Position numbers and translations under genes: made by a program | Part shown: piece by piece, positions 17,480 to 26,051 of the stretch | How positions within the stretch are numbered: the first letter of the stretch is position 1 | Layout: each line of letters begins with the position of its first letter | From: Bacteroidota bacterium | GTDB taxonomy: Bacteria > Bacteroidota > Ignavibacteria > Ignavibacteriales > Ignavibacteriaceae | Length of the DNA: 50,281 bases | Assembly: GCA_021815405.1 (NCBI GenBank) | Contig: JAKAGV010000022.1 | Location: forward strand, 1 to 50,281 | Direction: 5' to 3' | The notes under the pieces: generated by a model | Databases searched by the model: none | Seen by the model: only the letters and a program-made list of their open reading frames with translations | What the model was told of the DNA's origin: nothing

Positions 17480-18204
17480 ATTCGAAATATTCACTAGATT
17501 TTGCTAAATATAATGGTAAAGGAATAAAGGTAGCTATAATTGATAGTGGATTAGATAAATGTCACTATCTTCCAAATATTGTTTCCAGCAAGGATTTTAC
17601 TATTACTTCCATAACATATAAGGCTGATGAAATTTGTAAAGATAAAATAGGACATGGCACTGCATGTGCTGGTATTATTAGCGAGAAGGCTCCGGAATCC
17701 GAATTATTGATTATCAAAATTTTTGATCTTGAATTAATTGCCAGCTATAAATTGTTATTGAATTCATTGAATTATGCTATTGAAGAAGGTGTTCATATAA
17801 TAAATTTAAGTTTAGGAGTTTATGAGGATTTTAATAAAGTTAAAAAGCTATATGACATTTGCCAGTATGCTTATGACAAAAATATTATTATAGTTTCAGC
17901 TGCAACAAATTTAGAAGGGAAATATTCTTATCCTGCAAATTTTGACAATGTCTTAGGGGTGACATCAGGTAAAATCGATTGTAAGTATGGATATAATTTC
18001 AGGCAAAACAATTCTGTAGAGTTAATTGCAAAAGGTGATTGGCAAAGAGTTAATTGGTTAATGGGAAAATCGGTCTTTAGATCCGGAAGCAGTTTAGCAG
18101 CTTCGCATATTACCGGTATTATATCATTAGTTTTACAAGCATTCCCAAATTCTGATCCTGAAAAAGTCAAAAAAATATTATTGTCAAATTTTAATTCAAT
18201 TTGA
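17476..18204 (+). CDS. Compact cytoplasmic subtilase (S8), candidate leader peptidase
   Basis: The 242-residue protein is a minimal S8 domain without signal peptide or propeptide. The catalytic motifs are complete: VAIIDSGLD (Asp), GHGTACAGII (His), an oxyanion Asn in AATNLEGKYSYPANF, and GSSLAASHITGI (Ser, equivalent to GTSMA.PH). It starts at the ATG overlapping the TGA of the preceding gene and ends one base before the ATG of the ABC exporter, so the three form a tight unit. A cytoplasmic subtilase beside a radical SAM maturase and an exporter without its own C39 protease fits leader removal, as proposed for QhpE in quinohemoprotein amine dehydrogenase maturation. Confidence 0.85.
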   Translation: MNSKYSLDFAKYNGKGIKVAIIDSGLDKCHYLPNIVSSKDFTITSITYKADEICKDKIGHGTACAGIISEKAPESELLIIKIFDLELIASYKLLLNSLNYAIEEGVHIINLSLGVYEDFNKVKKLYDICQYAYDKNIIIVSAATNLEGKYSYPANFDNVLGVTSGKIDCKYGYNFRQNNSVELIAKGDWQRVNWLMGKSVFRSGSSLAASHITGIISLVLQAFPNSDPEKVKKILLSNFNSI

Positions 18205-18205
18205 A

Positions 18206-20002
18206 ATGTATAATGAAATACCAAAACTTAAGGAGTCGTTTCAGCAGTTTAAAAGACTATTTCTTTTAGTAAGGTCCTATTGGGGGAAATTAATTAAGGG
18301 TATGTTACTTGGGGTAATAATCGGAATCATCGGGATGATTATGCAGTATTTTAGCAAATTACTGATTGACAAAGTATATCCAACACAAGATGCCACATTA
18401 ATGCAAGTTATAGTTGCAGGTATACTTGCCACTAGTATTGCTTCAACAATAATTGGAACTATACAGGGATATTTTAATCTTTATATAAACTCAAGGTTGA
18501 GCAATTCTGTTAGCCTTTTATTCTTTAACTACCTTCAACATCTCAAAGTTAGATTCTTTGATGAGCACCGTGTGGGAGAAATAATGAGCCGCTTTAGCGA
18601 TGTTAGTAAATCGCTTGGCTCTGTAAATAAGGTAATGCAGACAATTTTTGTAAACGGTATTTATCTGATTTTGGTCCCTCCCTTTTTATTTGTATTACAG
18701 TGGAAGTTAGCGATAGCGGCTCTAATAAGTCTACCAATTACCTTAACTATAATTGCCTTAACCGGAAAATTTTTGAGAAAATACTGGAAAAAATCTGCAG
18801 AGGCTTACGCCGAACTAAACGCATTCCAATTTGAAATGTTGACACACATACGTGCGCTTAAAGCGATGGTTCTTGAGCATCATGTATATTCCGAATCAAA
18901 AAGGCAAATGGAAAATGCCTTGCAGATTCAGCTAAAGGCAGGCGGAATGGGCCAGGTACTGGGTCTATCAAACGGAATATTAAGTGCTCTTAATACTGCT
19001 TTGTTTACCTGGCTCGGTTGGACGTTTATACTCTCACACCAAATGACATTAGGCGATTATATAGCATTTACAGCATATATAGGTTATTTATATAACCCTT
19101 TATCTCAGTTCATAGGGTTGTTTTCAGACTTTCAGCAATCAGCAATTAGTTTAAACCGCATGTTCGAGTATTTAGATTCTCCTGTTGAAATTACACCGAA
19201 CAATTCAATTAAGGAGAATAGAGAAGTAGAATTTTTATTAACAGGAAATATTGAAGTAAGGGAATTAACTTTTGGATACAATAAAGATATAAAAATACTA
19301 CGAAACTTAAACTTAAGCATTGAACACAAGTCAATAGTATCAATTGTCGGGGCAAGCGGATCCGGGAAGACATCACTAATACGCTTGCTGATTGGAATGG
19401 AAACTCCGGATAATGGAGTAATTTTATATGATGGAAAACCGATTTCGCAAATTCCGCTTTCCGATTTACGGAAACAGGTTACTGTTATCTGGCAGGAGTT
19501 CAGCATGTTTAGAGGTTCTATACTAGATAACCTTAATATCGGTCTCGAATATGTTGACAATGCTAAGATTATGAGGGCAATTGAAATATCAAGAGTAGAT
19601 GGACTTATTAATGATTTGCCGCAAGGGCTTAACACACCAATAGCTGAATGGGGTGCCAGTCTTTCAGGCGGTCAGCGGCAAAGGCTTGCAATTGCAAGGG
19701 CAATAATAAGAGATACACCAATAATTATTCTTGACGAAGCAACATCGAATATCGATCTGAAAACCGAAGCAGAAATTTTAAGAGATTTGTTCCATGAGGA
19801 AAGAAATAAAACGATAATCTTTGTTACCCATAGACTAACATCTGCTGCGCTTGCGGATAAAATTTGTCTGCTTGAAAATGGAACTGTACTGGATTACGGC
19901 TCACATAATGAATTGGTAGAGCGATGTGAATATTACAGGAAAATATATTTCGACAGTAGTAATAGAAATGAATCTTTGCTAAATATTAGTGAATATGAAT
20001 AG
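18206..20002 (+). CDS. ABC exporter (fused membrane and ATPase domains), peptide export
   Basis: The 598-residue half-transporter has six predicted membrane helices (residues about 30-300, type 1 exporter, with the RFFDEHRVGEIMSRF coupling region). The nucleotide-binding domain has a Walker A GASGSGKTS at residues 382-390, signature LSGGQRQRLAIARA, Walker B IIILDEATSNID and the H-loop VTHRL. There is no N-terminal C39 peptidase domain, unlike bacteriocin exporters of the PCAT type, so leader cleavage must come from elsewhere, presumably the adjacent subtilases. The stop overlaps the start of the HlyD gene. It probably exports the matured peptide; QhpF is the closest functional analogue by context. 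Confidence 0.9.
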   Translation: MYNEIPKLKESFQQFKRLFLLVRSYWGKLIKGMLLGVIIGIIGMIMQYFSKLLIDKVYPTQDATLMQVIVAGILATSIASTIIGTIQGYFNLYINSRLSNSVSLLFFNYLQHLKVRFFDEHRVGEIMSRFSDVSKSLGSVNKVMQTIFVNGIYLILVPPFLFVLQWKLAIAALISLPITLTIIALTGKFLRKYWKKSAEAYAELNAFQFEMLTHIRALKAMVLEHHVYSESKRQMENALQIQLKAGGMGQVLGLSNGILSALNTALFTWLGWTFILSHQMTLGDYIAFTAYIGYLYNPLSQFIGLFSDFQQSAISLNRMFEYLDSPVEITPNNSIKENREVEFLLTGNIEVRELTFGYNKDIKILRNLNLSIEHKSIVSIVGASGSGKTSLIRLLIGMETPDNGVILYDGKPISQIPLSDLRKQVTVIWQEFSMFRGSILDNLNIGLEYVDNAKIMRAIEISRVDGLINDLPQGLNTPIAEWGASLSGGQRQRLAIARAIIRDTPIIILDEATSNIDLKTEAEILRDLFHEERNKTIIFVTHRLTSAALADKICLLENGTVLDYGSHNELVERCEYYRKIYFDSSNRNESLLNISEYE

Positions 20003-21152
20003 CAATAAAATTAATGAAGAAAATATTTTTTCACTTCCTGAAATAGAAATAAAGCGAACGCTTCCTATCCGCCTCGTAAATAAATCTGTCAGCATTACAT
20101 TTCTAATAATAATTTCTTTTGTAATAGCAGCCACGATTATTTTATTCACTATTAAAACCAATCTATCTATAAGCGCCGACGGTATTTTATCTCCTTCAAA
20201 AATAATTCATTTACGTTCGCCGGAAAGCGGATTGATAAATAAAATCTTAGTTAAAAGCGGAGACACAGTAAAGGTTAATGAGGTATTAGTTATACTTGAT
20301 TCATTAGAATTAAAGAAAAGCCTTTTTGACATTCAGTCCCAAATATCTTCCGATGAAAATGCCTTCAACCAGAAGATTAAAAATGCAGCATTTAGTAAAA
20401 CACAGAATGAGCTCGAATTGAAAAGCGCTGAAGAGGGGCTGATTAAATCTAAAGCTTCTTTCAGAGACAGGATTTCGAGCTTCTTTCCAAAGGCAAATAC
20501 AGACTCTTTAATAAATAATTATAACCCGGGTGAAAATATTACTCTGGACTATGCGATGGCAGATGTGCATTCCGCAGAGACGGCTATACAACTTAGTAAG
20601 TTAAACATAAAAAAAGAATCATTAGTTAATTACGATCTTACTCAACTTCAAATTGAATTGAAGGGATTATTACAGCAGGAAAGAATAATTAAAGAAAAAT
20701 TAAAACATTTAATAATTAAGTCACCCGCTGCCGGTATTATATTAACAGAGGGTATAGAAGGTCTTTCAAACAGCTACTTTCAGCAAGGGGCAAAGCTAAT
20801 GGATATAGCAGAGACAAAGAATTGGGACGCTGTTTTATTCGTTAAAGAAGACGACATAAACAAAGTTAAAATTAATGATAAGGTAAAAATAAAACTTACC
20901 GCTTTACAATCTGAAGACGATTATAGACTTTTTAATGCCTCAATAATTTCAATTGGCGCTGAGAAGATCAATAATAACGGGAACTTCCAAAGCTACGCTG
21001 GTTTGTACAGAGTAACTGTCAAGGTTAATTTTAATAATGACAAATCTGATTTATCAAAACTAAAAAATGAATATAAAGTAAACGGGGAAATCATAACAGA
21101 TTCGGGAAAAATTGTTGATTTGCTGATTCGTTATTTTAGAAAGATAATTTAA
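19995..21152 (+). CDS. HlyD-type membrane fusion protein of the peptide exporter
   Basis: Start taken at ATG 19995, within the end of the ABC gene; a GTG at 19989 is also possible. The 385-residue protein has a short cytoplasmic tail, one membrane helix (SITFLIIISFVIAATIILF), a lipoyl-like segment (RSPESGLINKILVKSGDTVK), a long alpha-helical hairpin (about residues 100-240), the second lipoyl half (IKSPAAGIIL) and a beta-barrel domain. HlyD adaptors connect an inner-membrane exporter to the outer membrane. No TolC-type gene is in the window. Overlap with the exporter gene indicates coupled synthesis. Confidence 0.85.
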   Translation: MNSNKINEENIFSLPEIEIKRTLPIRLVNKSVSITFLIIISFVIAATIILFTIKTNLSISADGILSPSKIIHLRSPESGLINKILVKSGDTVKVNEVLVILDSLELKKSLFDIQSQISSDENAFNQKIKNAAFSKTQNELELKSAEEGLIKSKASFRDRISSFFPKANTDSLINNYNPGENITLDYAMADVHSAETAIQLSKLNIKKESLVNYDLTQLQIELKGLLQQERIIKEKLKHLIIKSPAAGIILTEGIEGLSNSYFQQGAKLMDIAETKNWDAVLFVKEDDINKVKINDKVKIKLTALQSEDDYRLFNASIISIGAEKINNNGNFQSYAGLYRVTVKVNFNNDKSDLSKLKNEYKVNGEIITDSGKIVDLLIRYFRKII

Positions 21153-21166
21153 TCTGATTATAATAT

Positions 21167-21931
21167 ATGATTAACAAACCATTGTATTTTGAAGGAAGTT
21201 TTTGCGAAATTCGAACTAAAAATATGCTTGAAAGAATCAGAACAGCAACAGGAATAGGCGTTAAGATTGGTGTTATAGACAGCGGATGGGATCGAAGTCT
21301 AATTGACAATCGAGTTCGTAAAGGTATTGGATTTGTAAATCCTCAAGATGAATTATTGCTTAAAGTTTCTTCAGATGACAATGATTTAAATGGTCATGGA
21401 ACGGCTTGCACGGATACTATCTTGCGTATTGCACCTGACTCTTTTATCTATCCAATCAAAGTCTTTGGAAAGAATATTGAGACCTCACCAAATATTTTAT
21501 TAGAAGGAATAAATTGGGCAATTAAGAAAGAATTGAAAATAATAAATATCAGCTTAGGCACATTACGTAAGGAAGCCTTAACTCCATTATACAAAATATG
21601 TGAAATTGCTAGAAGAAGAAGGATGATACTTGTGGCTGCTAAATCTAATGTTGACACTTCAAGCTTCCCTGCTATATTTGAAAATGTTATTGGAGTAGAG
21701 TCTGGAAACTTTGAAAGTATATTTAACTATGAATTCTAAAAAGATGAAGGCATTGAATGTAAAGCAAAAGGGGAATTTAATGACGTTTGCACTTTATCCG
21801 GCAAAAGAGTTAAATTATCAGGTAATAGCTTTGCCTGCGCTGTTATTACTAGTATTATTGCATTGCATTTACAAATTTCACCCAATGCAAATTTAAATGA
21901 AGTTAGAAAATTATTACAACAAGAATTGTAA
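21167..21931 (+). pseudogene. Second compact subtilase, split by an in-frame TAA
   Basis: Residues 1-190 carry the Asp motif (IGVIDSGWD) and His motif (NGHGTACTD), and SSFPAIFENVIGVES in the oxyanion region. The frame then meets TAA at 21737-21739. The same frame stays open for 63 codons (KDEGIECKAKGEFNDV and on) to a TAA at 21929, and holds LSGNSFACAVITSII, the expected position and pattern of the catalytic Ser. Read through, it would be a 254-residue paralogue of the subtilase at 17476. Without readthrough the product lacks its nucleophile and should be inactive. ORFs starting at 21711 are out of frame and not real. Confidence 0.8.
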
Positions 21932-22324
21932 GCATTAGGTTTAGCACAGACTAGTAAAACCATACGAAATAGGGTAGGTTTCAGCCCGATTTATGCGCTA
22001 CAAGGTGTTAAAATTTGCTTAGGCGATATGGAAGAGCAGGGGGCAAAGGGGGCATAGAGCGTAGGGCAGAGAGCAGAGAGTGTAGAACAAAGAGCAAAGG
22101 TTAGAAATCAGAAGTCGGTATAGTTAAGTTATGCGAAAAATGGGTAAGAGATTTTGGAGTAAGTCGCAAAGAGCAAAGCGTTATTATGCTTTATGCAGAA
22201 GTTGTAATTTTCGGTTCGGGCTGATTACAATAGAGAAAATAAAGTAAAAAGAATTGGTTGATTGAGACTTAGGTTTTGAAGTTTTATCTGCTTTAGAAAA
22301 GAAATAAGTAAATAAGTCTAACAT
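21932..22324. other. Intergenic repeat-rich DNA
   Basis: No gene is seen. The middle (22029-22118) is purine-rich, with GCAAAG, GAGCAGAGAG and TCAGAAGTC units like those at 23637-23718 and inside the regulator gene. TCAGCCCGA (21981-21989) and TCGGGCTGA (22216-22224) form a widely spaced inverted pair around it, of unknown meaning. Confidence 0.5.
22029..22118. repeat. Purine-rich degenerate repeat (GAGCAAAG/TCAGAAGTC family)
   Basis: Repeated short units such as GGGCAAAGGGGGC, GAGCAGAGAG, AAGAGCAAAGG and AATCAGAAGTC follow each other. The same vocabulary is found at 23637-23718 and, in frame, at 12031-12200. It is probably non-coding. Confidence 0.55.
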
Positions 22325-22675
22325 ATGCCAAGAAAGCAATACTATTTATTGTTGCAAAAACTAAAGACCCGGCATATTTTTCCAAGCGAAATGATAGATG
22401 ATTTTGACAATATTGAGGAACTGTTATCGGATCCATTTTTCTTAGAACTCAAAGACTATGGATTGATAGATGAACTTGCATTACGAAACTTAATGATAAA
22501 GAGAGAGTATAGGATTCTTCGGAATAATTTATGTGTAGGAGATTCAGTATATCAGTTATCGTTAAAATTCTTTCTTTCAGAATCTGCGATTAACTCAATT
22601 TTATTCCGCAAGAGAAATAAAAAGGCGATCAACTTTCCTAATCCCAACCATTCTCTTGATTTATTTCCTTATTAG
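22325..22675 (+). CDS. Small hypothetical protein with possible helix-turn-helix
   Basis: The 116-residue protein is charged and helical. Its second half, NNLCVGDSVYQLSLKFFLSE followed by SAINSILFRKRNKK, has the spacing of a helix-turn-helix (Y.LS.KF.LSE..I..I) with a basic end. No family was recognised. It stands alone downstream of the peptide locus after repeat-rich DNA, on the same strand, and has no clear Shine-Dalgarno sequence (ACAT before ATG). It could be a DNA-binding accessory protein, but this rests only on the weak motif. Confidence 0.4.
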   Translation: MPRKQYYLLLQKLKTRHIFPSEMIDDFDNIEELLSDPFFLELKDYGLIDELALRNLMIKREYRILRNNLCVGDSVYQLSLKFFLSESAINSILFRKRNKKAINFPNPNHSLDLFPY

Positions 22676-22765
22676 ACATTTTCACAGGGATTAATTCCGA
22701 TGCTAATAATAAATGAATGATAACATAAAAAGGATAGTTATTTTATTATAAATGAGATCGGGATA

Positions 22766-23173
22766 TTATAACTCAACGTTATAATGCTGCATTATAAATT
22801 TTAGGATCTCGGTCTGGAAAAATTCGGCATTGTCTATTTGTTCCTTTGCCTCTTCTTTTCCGGCGACGTAAAAGTCTTCGTAATCGCTGTCCAGTCTCAT
22901 TTCAAAAGCACCAGATAATATTTCGTTCATCGTCTCCGGAAGAAGCTTTGTTTTAATAAAATGAAGATTGAACAAATGTGATACACCCTTATGTGTTTTG
23001 CTGTCGATGCCTTCTAGCGCAAAAAGCATTCTTACGGAATGAAATATTGAATAATAGGAGCTACCCAGAGAAACACTAAGAAGCTTGTTATCATAGGATT
23101 GTCTTGCACTTTTGAGTTCTTCCCTAGCTTTTTCAAGTCTGTATTTAGCAAGACTAATCTTTTGTTCATCCAT
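22766..23173 (-). CDS. HEPN-domain protein of a HEPN/MNT pair
   Basis: The 135-residue all-helical protein matches COG1895-type HEPN domains: KYRLEKAREELKSARQSYDN, SSYYSIFHSVRMLFALEG with its conserved Ser-Tyr-Tyr and Phe-His pattern, then KTHKGVSHLFNLHFI and an acidic C-terminal helix. The R-X4-H-X-Y motif of active HepT ribonucleases is not evident, so activity as a toxin is uncertain. It overlaps the upstream nucleotidyltransferase gene by 8 bp, the standard HEPN/MNT arrangement, commonly a toxin-antitoxin pair. Confidence 0.85.
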   Translation of the reverse strand: MDEQKISLAKYRLEKAREELKSARQSYDNKLLSVSLGSSYYSIFHSVRMLFALEGIDSKTHKGVSHLFNLHFIKTKLLPETMNEILSGAFEMRLDSDYEDFYVAGKEEAKEQIDNAEFFQTEILKFIMQHYNVEL

Positions 23174-23513
23174 ACAAACTTATTCCTTCATGCAGGACGT
23201 TCTGATAGAAAGGTACAAAATCTTTATACTTATTAAATACAGTTGTGTTAATTATTCTAATAGAGAGTAATATCTCGTGTGATATCAAAAATTCACTGAT
23301 AATTTTAACACGCAACTTCCTGTATTTTCTTAAATCATCGTCATTAATCAAAACAAATATGTCAACATCGGATTCATTATGGTAATCTCCCCGTGCATAA
23401 GAGCCGAAGAGCATAATCTTTAATACGTTATCACCAAATAATTCTCTTATTCTTTTTTCTATTTCAGGTAAGAGCGAATTTAATTTTTTATTATTTGTTA
23501 ATTTTGCATACAT
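23166..23513 (-). CDS. MNT-type minimal nucleotidyltransferase, partner of HEPN
   Basis: The 115-residue protein has the minimal nucleotidyltransferase signature GS-X10-D-X-D (GSYARGDYHNESDVDI) near residues 37-52 and a third acidic strand region downstream. Known MntA antitoxins transfer AMP to Tyr residues of HepT. It is first in the operon, with HEPN downstream and overlapping. The start is the ATG at 23513, followed by a Lys/Asn-rich helix. No sign of damage is seen in either gene. Confidence 0.88.
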   Translation of the reverse strand: MYAKLTNNKKLNSLLPEIEKRIRELFGDNVLKIMLFGSYARGDYHNESDVDIFVLINDDDLRKYRKLRVKIISEFLISHEILLSIRIINTTVFNKYKDFVPFYQNVLHEGISLYG

Positions 23514-23636
23514 AGATTAATCTTAATTAATATATACCTTTTTTGTTAGTATTCAACTATAATGAATCGTTTACACGTTAAATATAATAAATTTATTTTG
23601 AAATTGGACTAAGTGTTTGTTAAAAAGACAGGTTTG

Positions 23637-23718
23637 AAATTTAGAGACAAAGGCAAAGCGCAGAGCGCAAAGAGTGGAGGCAAAGATCAGAAGTCATAGA
23701 TTGGGAGTCGAAGGTCAG
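23637..23718. repeat. Purine-rich degenerate repeat
   Basis: The unit vocabulary (GACAAAGGCAAAG, GCGCAAAGAG, GATCAGAAGTC, GGGAGTCGAAGGTCAG) is that of 22029-22118. Confidence 0.5.
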
Positions 23719-24110
23719 TCTGCTTATTTTAAATAAGTTAAAGCGCGAGCATCCGGCTTCACCTTTGTCTACACCTGACATGAAGTGGTTAGTTTGAAAG
23801 CGATTTAATTTTGTTTTTGCAAAGAATAGGCTTTTTGTATTGAACCTCTTCGAGGTTCTGCTTCATTCCGGCTTTTAAATAATGCCATATTTAATACGAG
23901 GCTATTGGTGATGCACCACATCGTGGTATGTTTAATCGAAAGGCAAGTTTTCATTTCATGCATTATTTTTATTGCAACACCTTGTGGTAAAATGGAATCA
24001 ATATCAGCTTTACCAACTGCTCATCTTATGCAGACGATTTGGAATAACGGAGTGTTGGAATAATGGGAAAATCAAGTTTTGTCAAAAAGATTTTTTCAGG
24101 AAGAATAAAT

Positions 24111-24130
24111 TAATTACTGAAGCAACGCAA
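24111..24130. repeat. Possible solo end of the MITE-like element
   Basis: TAATTACTGAAGCAACGCAA matches the reverse complement of the 3' end of the half copy near 31287-31306 (TAATTACTGAAGTTGCTCAA) at 17 of 20 positions. No internal hairpins of the element are seen next to it. Confidence 0.4.
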
Positions 24131-24218
24131 AGGAATGGTGTTGGTTGATAGTTATGCTGTCAGACGCAAATTTGCATGCTGTTATTCAGCAATTTCAATT
24201 GTAAATATGGCGTTTGCA

Positions 24219-24310
24219 GAGTACAACTCTTAACAGATTTATGTTTGACAGTACAACTGTCGAACAACTGCCTTAGAGCTGTAAAACAATTGTCGTAGAA
24301 CCGTCGAACA
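24219..24310. repeat. Cluster of ACAA-centred palindromes
   Basis: AGAGT-ACA-ACTCT and GACAGT-ACAA-CTGTC, followed by two GTCGAACAAC units and an imperfect AGCTGTAAAACAATTGTCGT hairpin, lie in series. CTCTAGAACAACC at 6335-6347 beside GAGTTTAACTC palindromes looks related. Stem sequences differ while the centre and flank stay similar. Confidence 0.5.
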
Positions 24311-24664
24311 ACTTCTTAATTTCAGCTAGTTAATTCTTTATCCATTATTTCGTTTAGCTTGCCGAGGCGGAGTAAACCATAACTCTTTTCAAAGCAATCT
24401 ACATTAAAAAGGTAGATGATAAGAAGAATTCCGTTAAATTTAGATTGGAGAGTGCGATGGCTTAAAATGTTTATAAATTTAACAATTTTTAAGCTTTCCA
24501 ACTATCAATCAATTCTCTGAAATAGAAGAAAATCTTTAGATGCCTTCTTAAATCTGACAAGCTAAGTCAGCTAATCTCTTGTTTAAGTGAATTTTTAGTG
24601 CATGGCATATAACTTGCCTTAAGTTAAGGCATTGAATAATTAAATAAATAATCGAATAAAAATT

Positions 24665-24901
24665 ATGATTAGAGGGACTGTTGTCATTGAACGCGACATT
24701 TGCAAAGGATGCGAGCTTTGCATAGCCGCATGCCCGCAGGAAAGCCTCGGTTTATCGAGCAGCATAAATATTAACGGTTATAGATTTGCAGAACTCATTC
24801 AAGATAACTGCACGGGCTGTGTAAACTGCGCGCTGGTTTGCCCTGATGTTGCAATTACGGTTTACAGGCAGCCAAAGTCAGCAATCAAGAAAGCAGTATA
24901 A
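24665..24901 (+). CDS. korD: 2-oxoacid:ferredoxin oxidoreductase, ferredoxin (delta) subunit
   Basis: The 78-residue protein carries two complete [4Fe-4S] motifs, CKGCELCIAACP and CTGCVNCALVCP, as in the delta subunits of KorD/VorD type. It passes electrons from the TPP site to ferredoxin. It opens a four-gene operon with alpha, beta and gamma subunits; the alpha gene starts 25 bp downstream. Whether the enzyme uses 2-oxoglutarate (Kor) or branched-chain 2-oxoacids (Vor) cannot be decided from the sequence. Confidence 0.88.
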   Translation: MIRGTVVIERDICKGCELCIAACPQESLGLSSSININGYRFAELIQDNCTGCVNCALVCPDVAITVYRQPKSAIKKAV

Positions 24902-24926
24902 CTGAATCATAAATCGGATTTTAATA

Positions 24927-26042
24927 ATGGAACAAACAAAAGAGAAAACCGGAACAAGCAAAAGCAATAACCAGGCGCTGTTGATGAAAGGCAATGAAGC
25001 ATTAGCTGAAGCTGCAATCCGCGCCGGCATTGATGCTTACTTCGGTTACCCGATTACTCCGCAGTCAGAGATATTAGAGTATTTTACAGCAGAAATGCCA
25101 AAGCGCCATGGAATTGTTCTTCAAGCAGAAAGTGAATTAGCTGCGATTAACATGATATACGGCGCGGCGGGTGCCGGCGGAAGAGTGATGACCTCATCTT
25201 CGAGTCCTGGTATTAGTTTAATGCAGGAAGGAATTTCATATATAGCCTCCGCACAATTACCCTGTTTAATAGTAAACGTAAACAGAGGCGGTCCAGGGCT
25301 TGGAACTATTCAACCTTCGCAGGGAGATTATTTCCAGGCAACCAAGGGCGGCGGTCACGGGGATTATCATCTTATCGTACTTGCGCCTGCATCTGTTCAG
25401 GAAATGGCGGATTTCGTATTCGATGCTTTCCGCCTGGCTGAAAAATACAGATGCCCGGCAATGATATTAGCCGACGGTGCACTCGGTCAGATGATGGAAA
25501 AGGTAGTTCTTCCGGAAGAGGGTTCGCTCCCAAAGACGGAAAAACCATGGGCGACCGTAGGAAAACCGGCAACTCGTGAGAGAAACATTATTACATCTCT
25601 CTTTATAGATCCGGAAAAAATGGAGGGGATTAATAAGCAACTTCAGGGTAAATATAAACTAATAGAGGATGAAGTTAGATTTGAGGAGATTGCCTTAGAC
25701 GATGCTGAAATTGCCCTTGTAGCATTTGGTCTTTCTGCTCGCGTCTGTCAAAAGGCAGTCGATATTTCTAGAGAAAAGGGATTTCGGGTCGGATTGCTGC
25801 GTCCAATAACGCTTTACCCATTCCCGAAACAGGCAATCTCCAATCTAGCTGATAAAGTAAATTTCTTTTTAGTTGTTGAAATGAATGCCGGACAAATGGT
25901 AGAAGATGTTGAGCTTGCAGTTAAAGGAAAGCGCCCTGTCTACTTTACCGGAAGAATGGGCGGAATGATTCCGACACCTGAAGATGTTGCTGCTGAAATT
26001 GAAAAATTGGTTCACTCTTTAAGTCTAAGTGAAGTGAAATAA
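24927..26042 (+). CDS. korA: 2-oxoacid:ferredoxin oxidoreductase alpha subunit
   Basis: The 371-residue protein has the alpha-subunit signature GYPITPQSEILEYF near residue 41, followed by AESELAAINMIYGAAGAGGR and SSSSPGISLMQEGISY, and ends in the transketolase C-terminal domain (RPITLYPFP). Alpha and beta subunits together bind thiamine diphosphate and CoA and oxidatively decarboxylate a 2-oxoacid, or carboxylate in reverse during the reductive TCA cycle. Length suits KorA/VorB of the four-subunit type with a separate gamma chain. Confidence 0.9.
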   Translation: MEQTKEKTGTSKSNNQALLMKGNEALAEAAIRAGIDAYFGYPITPQSEILEYFTAEMPKRHGIVLQAESELAAINMIYGAAGAGGRVMTSSSSPGISLMQEGISYIASAQLPCLIVNVNRGGPGLGTIQPSQGDYFQATKGGGHGDYHLIVLAPASVQEMADFVFDAFRLAEKYRCPAMILADGALGQMMEKVVLPEEGSLPKTEKPWATVGKPATRERNIITSLFIDPEKMEGINKQLQGKYKLIEDEVRFEEIALDDAEIALVAFGLSARVCQKAVDISREKGFRVGLLRPITLYPFPKQAISNLADKVNFFLVVEMNAGQMVEDVELAVKGKRPVYFTGRMGGMIPTPEDVAAEIEKLVHSLSLSEVK

Positions 26043-26051
26043 GGATAAGTC

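Larger units (their letters stand above)
23514..24664. other. Long non-coding region with repeats and palindromes
   Basis: More than 1.1 kb without a credible gene on either strand. It contains purine-rich repeats (23637-23718) and hairpins GAACCTCttcGAGGTTC, CACCACatcGTGGT and ACACCttgtGGT (about 23842-23992). It also has a TTGGAATAA...GGAGTG repeat (24039-24071), a probable solo MITE end (24111-24130) and ACAA-centred palindromes (24219-24310). The promoter of the kor operon must lie near its right end. No origin or RNA gene was recognised. Confidence 0.55.

Noticed and set aside
21711-21896. 61-codon frame over the subtilase break
   Set aside because: Out of frame with the conserved Ser motif, which continues in the original frame after the TAA.
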